Shown piece by piece: positions 36,916-46,509 of a DNA stretch of 64,000 bases. Each line of letters starts with the position of its first letter. Positions within the stretch are counted from its first letter, which is position 1. The stretch comes from Chloropicon primus. Its lineage: Eukaryota; Chlorophyta; Chloropicophyceae; Chloropicales; Chloropicaceae. The DNA lies in contig CP060764.1 of NCBI GenBank assembly GCA_023205875.1, positions 1-64,000 on the forward strand, given 5' to 3'. The notes below the pieces were generated by a model that was given only the letters and a program-made list of their open reading frames with translations, was not told the origin of the DNA and did no database searches. The translations under genes were made by a program, and so were the position numbers.

Positions 36916-38577
36916 GTGTGGATGTTTCCTGGGCAGCATCATACGACGACGATGACGACGATGTTGCCTTCCACGTCGAGCAGGCTTCAGGAGGGGTGGG
37001 GTTTGGGTTACCCCTTGAGGTGGGGAGGGAGGTTCACGCCGCCGCCGCCGCCGTCGTCGCCCGCCTTGTCGAGGTTTGGGGCAAGGAAGGGGCGCCGGGG
37101 GGTTTGTTGGAGGGAGAGGGGCCAACAGCAGTCGGTGCTGCGTTGTCGGGCTCAGGTGGACAAGGAGCGGGGGCAGGAGGGGGCGAGGAGCCAAGGGGAT
37201 GGTGATCTCGACGGAGTCTCTCTCGTGGAGGACGACAAGGAAGTCACTGCCCTTTCGACGCTCAGGGAGTTCAAGGACTATTTTTTCTTCCGCTTCAGCG
37301 AGCTGGAGGGTCGGTACCAAGTGATTCTGGGCATAGCCGTCGCGTTTGTGATCTGCAACATGGACAGGGTGAACATATCCGTGGCGGTCATTCCGATGTC
37401 CGCGGATTACGGGTGGACTCCGACCCAGGCGGGCCTCATACAGTCGGCCTTCTTCTACGGGTATTTGGTGGCTCAGCTCCCGGGGGGCTGGCTGGCCAAC
37501 AAGTTTGGGGGGGAGAAGGTTCTCCCCTTCGGGGTGTTCCTCTGGTCGGCGGCCACGTTTGCGGTGCCGTTCCTGACGGGGGATACGGGGGCGCTGTACC
37601 TGTCGAGGGCGGCGGTCGGCCTGGGCGAGGGCATCAGCCCGCCCGCGGCCGTGGATATCATCGCAAAAAGGGTGCCGGTGAATGAGAGGTCCAGGGCAAC
37701 CACCTTCGTTTTCGGGAGCATGCACGTCGGGACGATCTCTGGGCTCCTGATCGCGCCAGCCTTGATCAAGATGCTCGGCTGGCCGTCCGTCTTCATCGTT
37801 TTCGGGGCCGTCGGAGTCATATGGTGCTTTTGGTTCGAAAGCTTCTTCTCGAAGAATGAGGAGAGGCTGAACATGGAGATGGAGGCGAGCACGGGGGCCG
37901 AGGTTGGGAACGGAAACGACTCGTCTGCTGCGTCGACGGTGAAGGAGAAGATCAAGAGCGAGCAAGTCCCGTGGGGCGCCATCGCGAAGAGCACCCCCAT
38001 CAGGGCCCTGACTTACATCCACTTTTGCAACAATTGGGCGCAGTACTCGATCTTGGCCTGGCTGCCGACTTTCTACAAGGACGAGCTCGGGATGAAGCTC
38101 CACGAGGCCGCCCAGTTGTCCTTGCTCCCCGCCCTAGCGGGTATCGCCGTGTCCTTTTTCGCGGCCCCCCTGGCAGACAACCTGGTCGAGGGAGGGATGC
38201 CAGTCACTCACGTGAGGAAGATCATGCAGGGTGTAGCCTTCGCAGCGCCGGCTGGTTGCATGCTCGCCTGCATGGCCGGGGACGAGCACTTGGTGACTTG
38301 GCTTCTCCCCCTCGGGATAGGATTCCAGGCCTTCTCTCTCGCAGGGTTATACTGCAATCATCAAGACATCTCTCCGAAATACGCCAGCATCCTTTCGGGG
38401 ACCACCCACTTGTTCGCGAGCTTGCCCGGCGTCTTCGGCGTGCCCTTCACCGGGTGGCTGCTGGACCACACCGGCTCTTGGTCCATCAGCTTGTTCGTTC
38501 CCTGCTTGTTCTTCTACATCAGCGGAATCCTTGTGTACACCAAGTGGGGCAGCGGAGAGGAAATCGCATTTGAGTGA
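36916..38577 (+). CDS. PHT4: Plastid anion transporter, PHT4/ANTR type (MFS)
   Basis: The 553-residue frame has a long basic transit-like N-terminus (about 1-130), then twelve membrane segments of the SLC17/PHT4 major-facilitator family. Signature blocks are FVICNMDRVNISVAVIPMSA, YGWTPTQAGLIQSAFFYGYL, QLPGGWLANKFGGEKVL and NNWAQYSILAWLPTFYKDEL. The central loop (about 305-355) is charged. Plant PHT4 members carry phosphate or ascorbate across the chloroplast envelope or thylakoid, and I cannot tell which substrate applies here. The true start may be a later Met, since the first 15 residues are Thr/Met-rich repeat. Confidence 0.9.
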   Translation: MWMFPGQHHTTTMTTMLPSTSSRLQEGWGLGYPLRWGGRFTPPPPPSSPALSRFGARKGRRGVCWRERGQQQSVLRCRAQVDKERGQEGARSQGDGDLDGVSLVEDDKEVTALSTLREFKDYFFFRFSELEGRYQVILGIAVAFVICNMDRVNISVAVIPMSADYGWTPTQAGLIQSAFFYGYLVAQLPGGWLANKFGGEKVLPFGVFLWSAATFAVPFLTGDTGALYLSRAAVGLGEGISPPAAVDIIAKRVPVNERSRATTFVFGSMHVGTISGLLIAPALIKMLGWPSVFIVFGAVGVIWCFWFESFFSKNEERLNMEMEASTGAEVGNGNDSSAASTVKEKIKSEQVPWGAIAKSTPIRALTYIHFCNNWAQYSILAWLPTFYKDELGMKLHEAAQLSLLPALAGIAVSFFAAPLADNLVEGGMPVTHVRKIMQGVAFAAPAGCMLACMAGDEHLVTWLLPLGIGFQAFSLAGLYCNHQDISPKYASILSGTTHLFASLPGVFGVPFTGWLLDHTGSWSISLFVPCLFFYISGILVYTKWGSGEEIAFE

Positions 38578-39011
38578 GAAGGCTTGTTGTTGGAGCTGGA
38601 GGCAGACTCCACGCTCGCTTCAGTCCAAGCCAAACCAATTCCGCTTGTGCGTCAAGAAATTTTGTTTCTCTGTGGAGGATTTTCATATAAACCGTGTTTC
38701 ACCGCGTCCCCCGCGTCCCCCCCCCTCCTCCTCCTCCCTCCCTCAAAATCAAAGGACTCTTCTCTTTGCAGAAGCAGGTGGAAGTACAAGGAGCAAGATC
38801 CAGCGGAAGGAGCAAGATCCAATGGAAGAGACCATGCAAGACACAAAGCCCTCCCAATCCTCCCTCCCCTCCATCACAATCATCGACCATCCCCTCCCTG
38901 GATCCATCCATCCATCGCCATGGCTTCCTCCTCATCTGATCCAAAACTTCTGGCTCTCAGCGGCGCTGGCCGAGGTGGGCAGAGGGGTCGAGCACCTTGG
39001 CGGGCAGGAGC
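38578..39011. other. Interval between PHT4 and the next gene
   Basis: It contains two overlapping GGAGCAAGATCCA direct repeats (about 38791-38820) and a short frame starting at 38921 with good ATG context (GCCATGGCTTCC). That frame could be an upstream exon of the following coiled-coil gene. The evidence is insufficient to call it. Confidence 0.4.
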
Positions 39012-40016
39012 ATGGGTTGCGGGAGAGTGAGGCAAGAGAGGAGCGGCACGGGAAGGCGAAGGATGCTCCGCTCCCTGCCACAACGCAGCACGAGGCGTGG
39101 CAACGCCAAAGCGGAGAGGGGAAGGACACGAACCGAGAGGCCACACCCACACCAGGAGGATGGGGATGGAGGGTGGAGGGTGGAGGAGGGGAGGCTGGGG
39201 AGGAGGAGGGCGCTGGGACTGGGGATCTCTCTGGCGGGAGTACTCTTGCGGCGGGATGCGAAGGCGGAGCCGGAGCGGGAGCTGGAGACGGAACCGGAGG
39301 TCGTGGTGGAGAGAAAGGTTTTAGAAGTAGTGAGTTCAGAGGAAGGTCCGCTGGTGGCCGACCCGGTGGCGAAGCCGGTGGCGGAGGGAGACTCGGGGCA
39401 GGCGGAGTCGTTGCCTTCCCCCTCTTCGAGCGAGGGCGATCTGCGGGAGCCAGCCGCCGACGAGGAGCCTAGCAGGACCAGCCCAAACCCAAGTGCCCTT
39501 CCGTCTGGGGAGGCTCCGCCGCCTCCGGACGGGAGTGAGCGAGGTCCAGAGGCTGGTGAGCAAGAGAAGCCGCCGGAAGCGAGTCAAGAAAAGCTGGAGA
39601 AGCCAACCGAGCAGCCAGTTGAAAAGGAGAAGGAGAAGAAGGAAAACATTTTTAGTGTGAGGAAGTCCAAAGTCAGGGAGCTTCAAGAGGTAAGAAGGAA
39701 GGCAGCACGCGCAAGACATCCCCTCGGGCCTCACTACCAGGTCTCTCGCTTCGCCGCTCGGGCGCCTGACAGGAATTTCCCCCTTTTGTCGTGTCCTGCA
39801 CGCCACCAGCTTCGAAACAGCTTGAAGGAGAAGGAGTTTGCGCTGATGGAGAAACAACAGGAGCTCGAGGGGAAGGAGCAAACTATCATCGTCATGAAGG
39901 AGCAGCTTGCGCTGGAAAAGAAGATCAGGGATATTCTGATCGAAGAGAAGGAGAAAGCCGTCGAGGAGGCAAAGCTGACGGCAGGCTTGTGCGCTCAAGG
40001 AGGGATGATGCCTTGA
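39012..40016 (+). CDS. Unknown protein with Pro/Glu-rich middle and C-terminal coiled coil
   Basis: From the ATG at 39012 (MGCGRVRQERSG) the frame is basic, with a possible short membrane or lumen-targeting stretch (GRRRALGLGISLAGVLLRRD). A Pro/Glu/Ser-rich linker and a C-terminal coiled coil follow (LRNSLKEKEFALMEKQQELE, LEKKIRDILIEEKEKAVEEA). A 120-nt in-frame intron, 39690-39809 (GTAAGA to CCACCAG), is likely. Removing it joins KVRELQE directly to LRNSLKEKEF and makes one continuous coil of about 295 residues in total. The family is not recognised. The start is uncertain, since an exon at 38921 is possible. Confidence 0.6.
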   Translation: MGCGRVRQERSGTGRRRMLRSLPQRSTRRGNAKAERGRTRTERPHPHQEDGDGGWRVEEGRLGRRRALGLGISLAGVLLRRDAKAEPERELETEPEVVVERKVLEVVSSEEGPLVADPVAKPVAEGDSGQAESLPSPSSSEGDLREPAADEEPSRTSPNPSALPSGEAPPPPDGSERGPEAGEQEKPPEASQEKLEKPTEQPVEKEKEKKENIFSVRKSKVRELQEVRRKAARARHPLGPHYQVSRFAARAPDRNFPLLSCPARHQLRNSLKEKEFALMEKQQELEGKEQTIIVMKEQLALEKKIRDILIEEKEKAVEEAKLTAGLCAQGGMMP

Positions 40017-40230
40017 AACATCCTGTTCTGTTTTTCATCATCCTTCCTCGGGCGGGGTGCACGCGGGGTGCAGGCAACCACCACCATGGCTCCCTCCCCC
40101 TCGTTGCACACGCATTTGGGCCCATCCACGAGCAGGTAACCTCCGTGGTAGTCCATTGTTTTGTATTCATTCATGCATTCCCTCTCTCCCTCAAGTGGTC
40201 CTCGTCCGCGGGCTGCTGACCCACTCGAGA

Positions 40231-40437
40231 AGCCTTGATCCATCCATCCAGAAAAACACAGAGAGAGTGAGTGAGAGAGAGAGAGAGTGTGTGTGTGTAA
40301 CAGATGCTTCGTGAATGAGATCCAATCCAATCCAATCCAATCCAAACCCTTGTCCCTTGTCCCTTGTCCCTTGTCCCTCTCCGCTTGAGCCCCTTGCCTT
40401 CAGCCTTGATCCATCCATCCAGAAAAACACAGAGAGA

Positions 40438-40468
<31 letters not shown>

Positions 40469-40556
40469 TAACAGATGCTTCGTGAATGAGATCCAATCCA
40501 ATCCAATCCAAACCCTTGTCCCTTGTCCCTCTCTCCGCCTTGAGTCCCAGTCCCCC
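40231..40556. repeat. Tandem duplication of about 170 bp upstream of NUP50
   Basis: Two copies of a block begin GCCTTGATCCATCCATCCAG (about 40233 and 40403). They continue through AAAAACACAGAGAGAGTGAG, a GT/GA microsatellite, ACAGATGCTTCGTGAATGAG, (ATCCA)n and (CCCTTGT)n. The copies differ mainly in microsatellite length. Confidence 0.85.
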
Positions 40557-40851
40557 TAGTCCCCCTTGCCTCCTCTGCATCCGGCCATTCAAAGCAGGAG
40601 GGCGGAGAGAGGCGAGGTGAGTGCGTGCGTTTGAAGCGGAGCGGAAGGGAAGGGAAGGGAAGGGAAGGGGCAAGGAATTGAAAAAGGAAGTCCCACCGTT
40701 TAGTCCCGTCCCGCTACCTCTCGTCTTTCTTCTCTTCTCTTCTCTTTCCAAGGACCCCTCGCTGACCTCGACAAGCATCGTGTTCGTGTTGCAGACAGGC
40801 CAAGGCCAAGGGGAAGGAAGTGATCGGTGATCGGTGGTTCGTGGTCGTATC
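40557..40851. other. Leader region of NUP50
   Basis: It contains (AAGGG)n at about 40648-40670 and pyrimidine-rich sequence. It probably holds the promoter and 5' UTR. No gene is recognised. Confidence 0.4.
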
Positions 40852-42063
40852 ATGGTGGAGGAGCAAGCGAAGAAGAAGCGCGTGGCGGAGAGGCAGCTGA
40901 CGAAAGATGATCCCGTGGACGTGGACGAGAACAGTGAGGAAGGGGAGAGGGATCCTGGCAGCGAGAGGGCGTTCAACCCGAACTTGAAGGCTGGAGTGTT
41001 TGCCAAAGCGAGCGAGGAGGAGCTGAAGACGAGGAGGTTCGTGAGGGCCAAGCGGAGGGGAGCTGTCGCTCCGGGGACGGGCGCCTTCCTCAAGGCCCAG
41101 CAGGTCGGAGCAAACCAAGGGGGCGCCGCTGAGAAGAAGGAGAAGGAGGAGGAGGAGGAGGACAACGGAACTCGTGCTGCCAAGAAGGAAGAGGAAGAGG
41201 CCAAGAGCAAGACCAACCCTTTTGCTGGGATATCGTTCAGCACGGGAGGAGGGGGCGGGTTCGGCTCAGTGGGAGGCGGAGAGGCGAAGAAGGTCAACCC
41301 ATTCGCTGGCGTGAGCTTTGGCAGCGGTGCGGGTGGCTTCGGGGCCGTGAAACCGAGCGCGGCGGGCGAGAGCGTGGACGACGGACCGAAGAAGGCCGAG
41401 GGGGGGAACGCTAGCAAGGACGACAAGAAGGCGGATCCGAGTGCATCAGCGGCGGCCACGACTGCGGGGACTGGTGCAGCGGGCACCGCGAACCCCTTCA
41501 GTGGAGGGTTCAGCTTTGGGGGAGGGTCTGGCGCTGGTGGCGGCTTTGGGGCGTTCAGTGGAGGCAGCAAGGGCTTCAGTTTCGGAAGCAAGCTTGGTGC
41601 GGGGACCAAGACGGAGGACGGCGGTGGCGGGGCGGAGACCGGGGCGAAGGACGAGACGCCGAAGTCTGTGGCCATCGGAGTGAAGCAGGGCACCGTCTCC
41701 AAGGAGTTCACGGAGAAGGAGACCGTGACGGGTGAGGAGGACGAAGAGAGCGTGTTTTCGGCCTCCGCAGTCTTGTTCGAGTACATCGATTCGTCGTGGA
41801 AGGAGAAAGGCCGGGGCCAAGTAAACCTGAACGTGAACAAGGAGAGCAAGAAAGCGAGGCTTGTGATGAGAGCCAACGGTAGCAAGAGGGTGATACTGAA
41901 CGCAAACCTTTGGCCGGAGATGGTGATCACGCCGATCACCAACGGCGTTACTTTCGCTTGCCTCAACGTCGTGAAGGAGGGCAAGACGCCCCAGACCTAT
42001 GCCCTGAGGATACCCAACACCAAGGAGTTCCAGGAACTTTTGAACAAGCACAAGAAAGCATAA
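40852..42063 (+). CDS. NUP50: Nucleoporin NUP50-like, Ran-binding domain
   Basis: The 403-residue product starts with the NUP50 importin-alpha-binding type motif (KKKRVAERQLTKDD) and a second conserved block (KASEEELKTRRFVRAKRRGA). A Gly/Phe-rich centre follows with NPFAG and GFSFG repeats typical of nuclear-pore FG proteins. The C-terminal RanBD has VLFEYIDSSWKEKGRGQVNL and RLVMRANGSKRVILNANLWP. NUP50 is a mobile nuclear-basket nucleoporin that helps release cargo from importin-alpha. I chose the ATG at 40852 because the frame upstream lacks family residues. No intron. Confidence 0.9.
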   Translation: MVEEQAKKKRVAERQLTKDDPVDVDENSEEGERDPGSERAFNPNLKAGVFAKASEEELKTRRFVRAKRRGAVAPGTGAFLKAQQVGANQGGAAEKKEKEEEEEDNGTRAAKKEEEEAKSKTNPFAGISFSTGGGGGFGSVGGGEAKKVNPFAGVSFGSGAGGFGAVKPSAAGESVDDGPKKAEGGNASKDDKKADPSASAAATTAGTGAAGTANPFSGGFSFGGGSGAGGGFGAFSGGSKGFSFGSKLGAGTKTEDGGGGAETGAKDETPKSVAIGVKQGTVSKEFTEKETVTGEEDEESVFSASAVLFEYIDSSWKEKGRGQVNLNVNKESKKARLVMRANGSKRVILNANLWPEMVITPITNGVTFACLNVVKEGKTPQTYALRIPNTKEFQELLNKHKKA

Positions 42064-42734
42064 GAGAATATAACAAAGGAGAAGGAGAGGAAGAGGAAGA
42101 GGAAGAGGAGGATCTTTTCTTCTCCTGAGGAGGATGCAAATAGATCACAATGTTAGGGTCACGCCCGAATCAACTTTCGTGCAAACTCGGATCCACGAGC
42201 AAGGCCATCCACGAGCAAGGCCATCGCCATCCCATCCCACCACCTTCCTCCTCCTCCTCCCTCGATCATCACCGCGCAATCATCGTCATCCTTGTCTCCC
42301 TCCTCTTGCATCCCCACCATTCACCTCAAGCGAGGGCTCATTGGAAAGAGGAAGAGACGAGGCATTCATCCATGTTGAATCCCTTCCACCCCACCTCCCC
42401 CCTCTCCCTCCTCCCCCCCTCCTCCTCTCCTCCTCCCCTAGAGACGCGCTCCTCGCCTGGAGAGTCCATTGGAGTCCTAATCTCGTGGGTCCAGAAGAAA
42501 AACGCTCGCGTCGCTCGGCAACACAACGAGGACGCCGAGAGCGACGAGGGCAAGGACGAGGACGAGGACGAGGGGCTCCCATCCTTCATGAGGCCGTGGT
42601 GAGGCACCCTTTCGACACCACTGCCGCTTGTCTTGGCCTTGTCACGAGGCATACTCTTTGGCATCGTCTTCGGCAAGGGGATTTTGTTTTGGTTTTGGTT
42701 TTGGTTTTGTGTGTTTTGTGGTCGGAAGGGAAGG
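42064..42734. other. Interval between NUP50 and the PRT1-like gene
   Basis: (GAAGAG)n follows the NUP50 stop. Two ATCCACGAGCAAGGCCATC direct repeats occur at about 42190-42225. A (GGTTTT)n run at 42688-42712 lies just before the PRT1-like start. One 150-codon frame ends with acidic residues but shows no family features. Confidence 0.5.
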
Positions 42735-43925
42735 ATGACGGAACAGGAGTGGGAGTGTGCGGTGTGTTGTGAGCTTCTTTACAAGCCAGTAGTACCTCCG
42801 TGCGGCCACCCTTTCTGCTTTTGGTGTGCGCACAGGTCGATGAGTTACACCAGCGTGAGCAAGTGTCCCCTCTGCAGGAGCGAGTTCACGCACTTGCCAA
42901 GGGTGAGTGAGCTCCTGCATACGTTGCTGCAGACCAAGTTCCCTGTCAAGTATAGAACGAGGGCGGTGGACACGGTGGAGTTCGAGGCGGAGCAAGAGAT
43001 AGAGAGCATGAGCACGGACCCCAATCAGGAGGAAGGAGGTCCCTCGAGTGGTGCAGAGGAGGAGGAGGCCAAGGTGGAGGAGTGCGATGAGATGTTCAAG
43101 TGTGACAAGTGTGGGGAGAGGCTCTTTCACCCTTGCATAGTGAGCCCGTGTAGCCATTGCCTTTGCGGACTGTGCGCCGGGGTCTACGAGAAGGGGGAAG
43201 AAGGAGAAGGCTCGGGAGGGAGGTCGAGGGCGTCTTCGCAGCCTCTGAGAACTTGTCCGGTGTGCGACTGCACTCTGGTTGCACCGCCGAAAGTTTGCCA
43301 CATCCTCAACAACTATCTTGTGAAGAAGTTTGGAAACTACGAGGAGCAGGCGAATCTGAGGAGGAGGATGAGCACGCCGTTCGGGTCGCCTCAGACGAGG
43401 GCCTGCATTCCTTGCCCCCCTCCGGATAGAGATAGAGACGGGGGCGACGGATGCCCCTGCTGCAGCGACGAGGCCGCTGACATGGACGCCAGCGCAGCAG
43501 CTCCGGGTGAGGAGGGGGCGAACGGGGAGGTCGCGCCGCAGGACCACCAAGGAGCCACGGAGCAAGAGCTGGAGGCAAACTTGCAGGATCGGATCATCCA
43601 GGTCCTCAAGTCGCCGTGCGATACGGTGAGTCCAGAGAATTTCGTTCACTTTGGCGTGGGCTGTGATGGTTGCGGGGTCTGCCCAATCGTGGGGCGGCGG
43701 TACAAGTGCCTGGAGTGCGAGGAGAAGATAGGGTTCGATTTGTGCGCGCAGTGCCACCAGAGCCACCGGGGGCCGGGAAGGTTCAACCAGCAGCACAGGC
43801 CGGAGCACAAGATGGTCCTGGTGGAGCCCAAGGAAACGTTCTTGCACGCGCTACTGAAGAGTCATCCGGGCTTCACGCCCGAGTATCTATTGGACCTTCT
43901 GAATGGCATGTATTCCGACGTCTGA
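42735..43925 (+). CDS. PRT1: PRT1-like N-degron E3 ubiquitin ligase (two RING-type fingers + ZZ finger)
   Basis: The 396-residue product begins directly with a RING finger (CAVCCELLYKPVVPPCGHPF, then CPLC). A second RING-like finger follows (MFKCDKCGERLFHP, SPCSHCLCGLC, CPVCDCTL). After an acidic linker comes a C-terminal ZZ-type zinc finger (GCDGCGVCPIVGRRYKCLEC, FDLCAQCHQSHRG). RING-RING-ZZ is the layout of plant PRT1, which ubiquitinates proteins with aromatic N-terminal residues. The first cysteine pair of the second RING is spaced normally. The linker with a CPCC motif (about 235-250) is extra. The start at 42735 places the RING at the N-terminus. No intron. Confidence 0.85.
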   Translation: MTEQEWECAVCCELLYKPVVPPCGHPFCFWCAHRSMSYTSVSKCPLCRSEFTHLPRVSELLHTLLQTKFPVKYRTRAVDTVEFEAEQEIESMSTDPNQEEGGPSSGAEEEEAKVEECDEMFKCDKCGERLFHPCIVSPCSHCLCGLCAGVYEKGEEGEGSGGRSRASSQPLRTCPVCDCTLVAPPKVCHILNNYLVKKFGNYEEQANLRRRMSTPFGSPQTRACIPCPPPDRDRDGGDGCPCCSDEAADMDASAAAPGEEGANGEVAPQDHQGATEQELEANLQDRIIQVLKSPCDTVSPENFVHFGVGCDGCGVCPIVGRRYKCLECEEKIGFDLCAQCHQSHRGPGRFNQQHRPEHKMVLVEPKETFLHALLKSHPGFTPEYLLDLLNGMYSDV

Positions 43926-44010
43926 ACTGTGTGTATTATAAGCATCAATATTCTTTGTTATGTCATCGTGCCTTCCAAGCGAGCAGGTAGGCAGCGAGGT
44001 TCTCGTCGTG

Positions 44011-46509
44011 CTACTTGAGTTGCAGGAATCTTGGCCAAGTTTCCACCTCGCTGTTTTGCCAGTCGATCCCCCCCAGGATTTCCTCCATCTCCTCCAGCGT
44101 CGTTGCGGAATTCTCGATCTGTAGCTTCCACAGCCACTCCTTCAGCCTTCCCAGCCTCATTCCCTTGTCGAGGCCGGTCATCTGCATGATCCACTCGCCG
44201 TCCGCGAGGGGCTCCACGTCCCTCATGGACATGATCTGCTCCCCGATCTCCTCCACTTGAAGGTGCTCCTTGCTCAGCCAGCCGTGCTCCGCGCACGCCA
44301 GGGAGGCCTGGAGGCAGAGCTGAAACCGAAGCCTGGGCCCCACAAACCTCTTGTAGGCCGCCATCTCGATCACGGAGGAGCTCACGCTGGGGAAGGCCTT
44401 GAATCCCGTGAGGCAGGACTTTATGATCTTCTTGTCCTCGTTCCTCTTCCAGCCGTTCCTTAGCATCCACTTTTGCGTCTTGTCCATCTCAGACTTGTGC
44501 AGCATGAGGGCGGCCCTCGCCACCGAGATGTCTGGCATGTGCTTCCGGATGTTCTCCCGCGGCTGGACGGCTTTTCTGTCAAAGTACTGCACGGGAAAAT
44601 CCTGGCAACCGTCCAGGTGCATGGCGTGGACGATCTTCGCCAGATTCTTCGAGTCGTTCAGGGCGTTGTGGGGCCGGCCCTCCCGCGCCACCCCCAGCTT
44701 GGACGACATTGTTCTCAAAGAGTTGTAATTCTGGTTGCCGCTCCAGTAATAGTTCGCGAAGACGTCCTGGACGTCCGAGTAGTACCTCAAGTACGCTGGC
44801 ATGGGAATGTTGTACGAGTTGGCTTTGCACTGGATGGGCACAAGCTTTTCGAGGTCCCAGCACCCGCAGGTGAGGAGGGTCACCCCCTCCTGGCGGAGGT
44901 TGGACCTCTCGTCCAGCAGATCGTGCTTCTGAAGCCACTTTTGAAAGAGCCCGAGGACTTTTTTGAACTTTGGGCTCTCGTTCACGTCCCGTTGGGCGAT
45001 CCCCGTGAGCTTGGTGCAGAACGCGGTGAGCTCCTTGTGGATCACGGGCTGGCACAGCGAGTTGAAGTGGTCCAAGACTCGCATCTCTTCGCCCCCCGCC
45101 CCGGCGATGTGGAACAACGTTGCCGAGAATTGGATGACCTCCTGGGGAAACTTGTTGTTCTCCTCGCTGCAAGTCGCCTCCAGATCCAACGCGATGTACG
45201 TCTTGGCCCTTCTCGAAGCGGCGGGGGCGGCGGGGGCGGCGGGGCCCTCCCCCTCCGCCGTCGGAAGGGGGACCGGCCTCGCGAACATCTCGTGCATTCT
45301 CCTCCTGCACTTGAGGAGGTAGTCCTGCGCCACGAGCCTGGGATCCTCCCGCGATTCGATCCCTTCGTCCCCCTCGTAGTCGAAGACGTGCCTCAGCATC
45401 CCGTTCTCCTGCAACTTCCTCAGAACGAACGGCGCGTTTTGGCCCCCCAGAATTTTCTGTACCTCCTCCCAGATCCTCTCCGAGGACACCCGCGCGGCCG
45501 CCTTGACCGTGTCCGGGTGCTTCAGACACAGGTCGAGCTCCTCGCAAGGTTCCCGCGTCGACCTCATCCCGTCGTCCATGAACCTGTAGGCCCTCCAGAC
45601 CCTCAGCCCGTCCTCGGTCATCCTCCTGCCCGTCTCCGACGACGACGACGGGCTCAGCACTACCCTGAGTGTGCCTGTCCTCAAGTCCCTCATCCCGTCG
45701 AAGGGGTCCACCAAATCGCTCGAGAGGGGGTCGAAAGCCATGGCATTTATCGTGAAGTCCCTCCTCCCCAAGTCCTCCAAGATCTCGGTGGTGTACTCCA
45801 CCTCGTCCGGCCTCCGCCCGTCGGTGTACCGCCCGTCCCTCCTCAGGGTGGTGATCTCGAACTTGGACTTGTGGAGCCCCGCGGTCACCGTGACCGTGCC
45901 GAACTCCTCCCCCGTGGCCTTGGCCCTCTTGCCGAAGATCTCCACGATCTCGCTGGACTTGAGGTCGGTCGCCAAGTCGATGTCCTTTGGCGAGCCCCCC
46001 AGGAGGGCGTCCCTCATGCACCCCCCCACCAGCCACGCCTTCCCCCCCCTCGCCTTCACCGCCCGGCACACCTCCCACAACCCGCTGTCGCTCAGCTCCA
46101 AGTGACCCACCCAAGAGTCCAGGTTCTGCCGAAGCAGGACGGCATCCTCTGCCTGGACCACAACCTTGTCCGAGGAGGAAGAGGAGGAGGAGGACCTCGT
46201 GGTGGTGGTGGTGGTGCCGCTCGACGACGAGGACGACGTGTGCCTGTGCGAGCTGCTTCGGTGGTGGTGGGGAATGGGGTTAGGCGACGCGGCGGTGGCA
46301 GACTTGCAACACGACGACCACGACGGCGGAAGCGCTTGCGCACCGAGGGGTGGGTGGCTGCCTCGAGCGTGGACGACCCCTTGGCGCCTCGACGACGACG
46401 ACGACGACGACGACGAGGACGCCGGGCTCCAGAGGCTCAGCGTTCGCTGCTGCCTTTGGCTCCACCAGCACCGGACCTTCATGCGGTTCGCCAACGAGTG
46501 GAGCAACAT
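44011..46509 (-). CDS. CCA-adding tRNA nucleotidyltransferase with an inserted ERI1-like 3'-5' exonuclease
   Basis: One intronless frame (878 codons from an upstream Met, 832 from the Met at 46509). Numbered from the upstream Met, a Ser-rich organelle-type leader precedes the class II nucleotidyltransferase head: LVGGCMRDAL (206-215), catalytic KDIDLATD (D222, D224), RRDFTINAMAFDP (295-307) and EDGLRVWRAYRF (345-356). A DEDDh exonuclease follows at about 482-680: IALDLEATC (D488, E490), CGCWDLE (D598) and HNALNDSKNL (H660, D665). The CCA-enzyme tail then resumes (about 711-862; DVEPLADGEWIMQMTGLDKG, then LGRLKEWLWKLQ). The exonuclease therefore sits between neck and tail. It probably trims and then rebuilds tRNA 3' ends, but the coupling is inference. 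Confidence 0.88.
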   Translation of the reverse strand: MLLHSLANRMKVRCWWSQRQQRTLSLWSPASSSSSSSSSSRRQGVVHARGSHPPLGAQALPPSWSSCCKSATAASPNPIPHHHRSSSHRHTSSSSSSGTTTTTTRSSSSSSSSDKVVVQAEDAVLLRQNLDSWVGHLELSDSGLWEVCRAVKARGGKAWLVGGCMRDALLGGSPKDIDLATDLKSSEIVEIFGKRAKATGEEFGTVTVTAGLHKSKFEITTLRRDGRYTDGRRPDEVEYTTEILEDLGRRDFTINAMAFDPLSSDLVDPFDGMRDLRTGTLRVVLSPSSSSETGRRMTEDGLRVWRAYRFMDDGMRSTREPCEELDLCLKHPDTVKAAARVSSERIWEEVQKILGGQNAPFVLRKLQENGMLRHVFDYEGDEGIESREDPRLVAQDYLLKCRRRMHEMFARPVPLPTAEGEGPAAPAAPAASRRAKTYIALDLEATCSEENNKFPQEVIQFSATLFHIAGAGGEEMRVLDHFNSLCQPVIHKELTAFCTKLTGIAQRDVNESPKFKKVLGLFQKWLQKHDLLDERSNLRQEGVTLLTCGCWDLEKLVPIQCKANSYNIPMPAYLRYYSDVQDVFANYYWSGNQNYNSLRTMSSKLGVAREGRPHNALNDSKNLAKIVHAMHLDGCQDFPVQYFDRKAVQPRENIRKHMPDISVARAALMLHKSEMDKTQKWMLRNGWKRNEDKKIIKSCLTGFKAFPSVSSSVIEMAAYKRFVGPRLRFQLCLQASLACAEHGWLSKEHLQVEEIGEQIMSMRDVEPLADGEWIMQMTGLDKGMRLGRLKEWLWKLQIENSATTLEEMEEILGGIDWQNSEVETWPRFLQLK

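Noticed and set aside
42150-42602. 150-codon frame between NUP50 and the PRT1-like gene, with an acidic C-terminus
   Set aside because: It is mostly Ser/Pro/His low-complexity sequence with no homologous pattern. The acidic end arises from a GAGGAC repeat.
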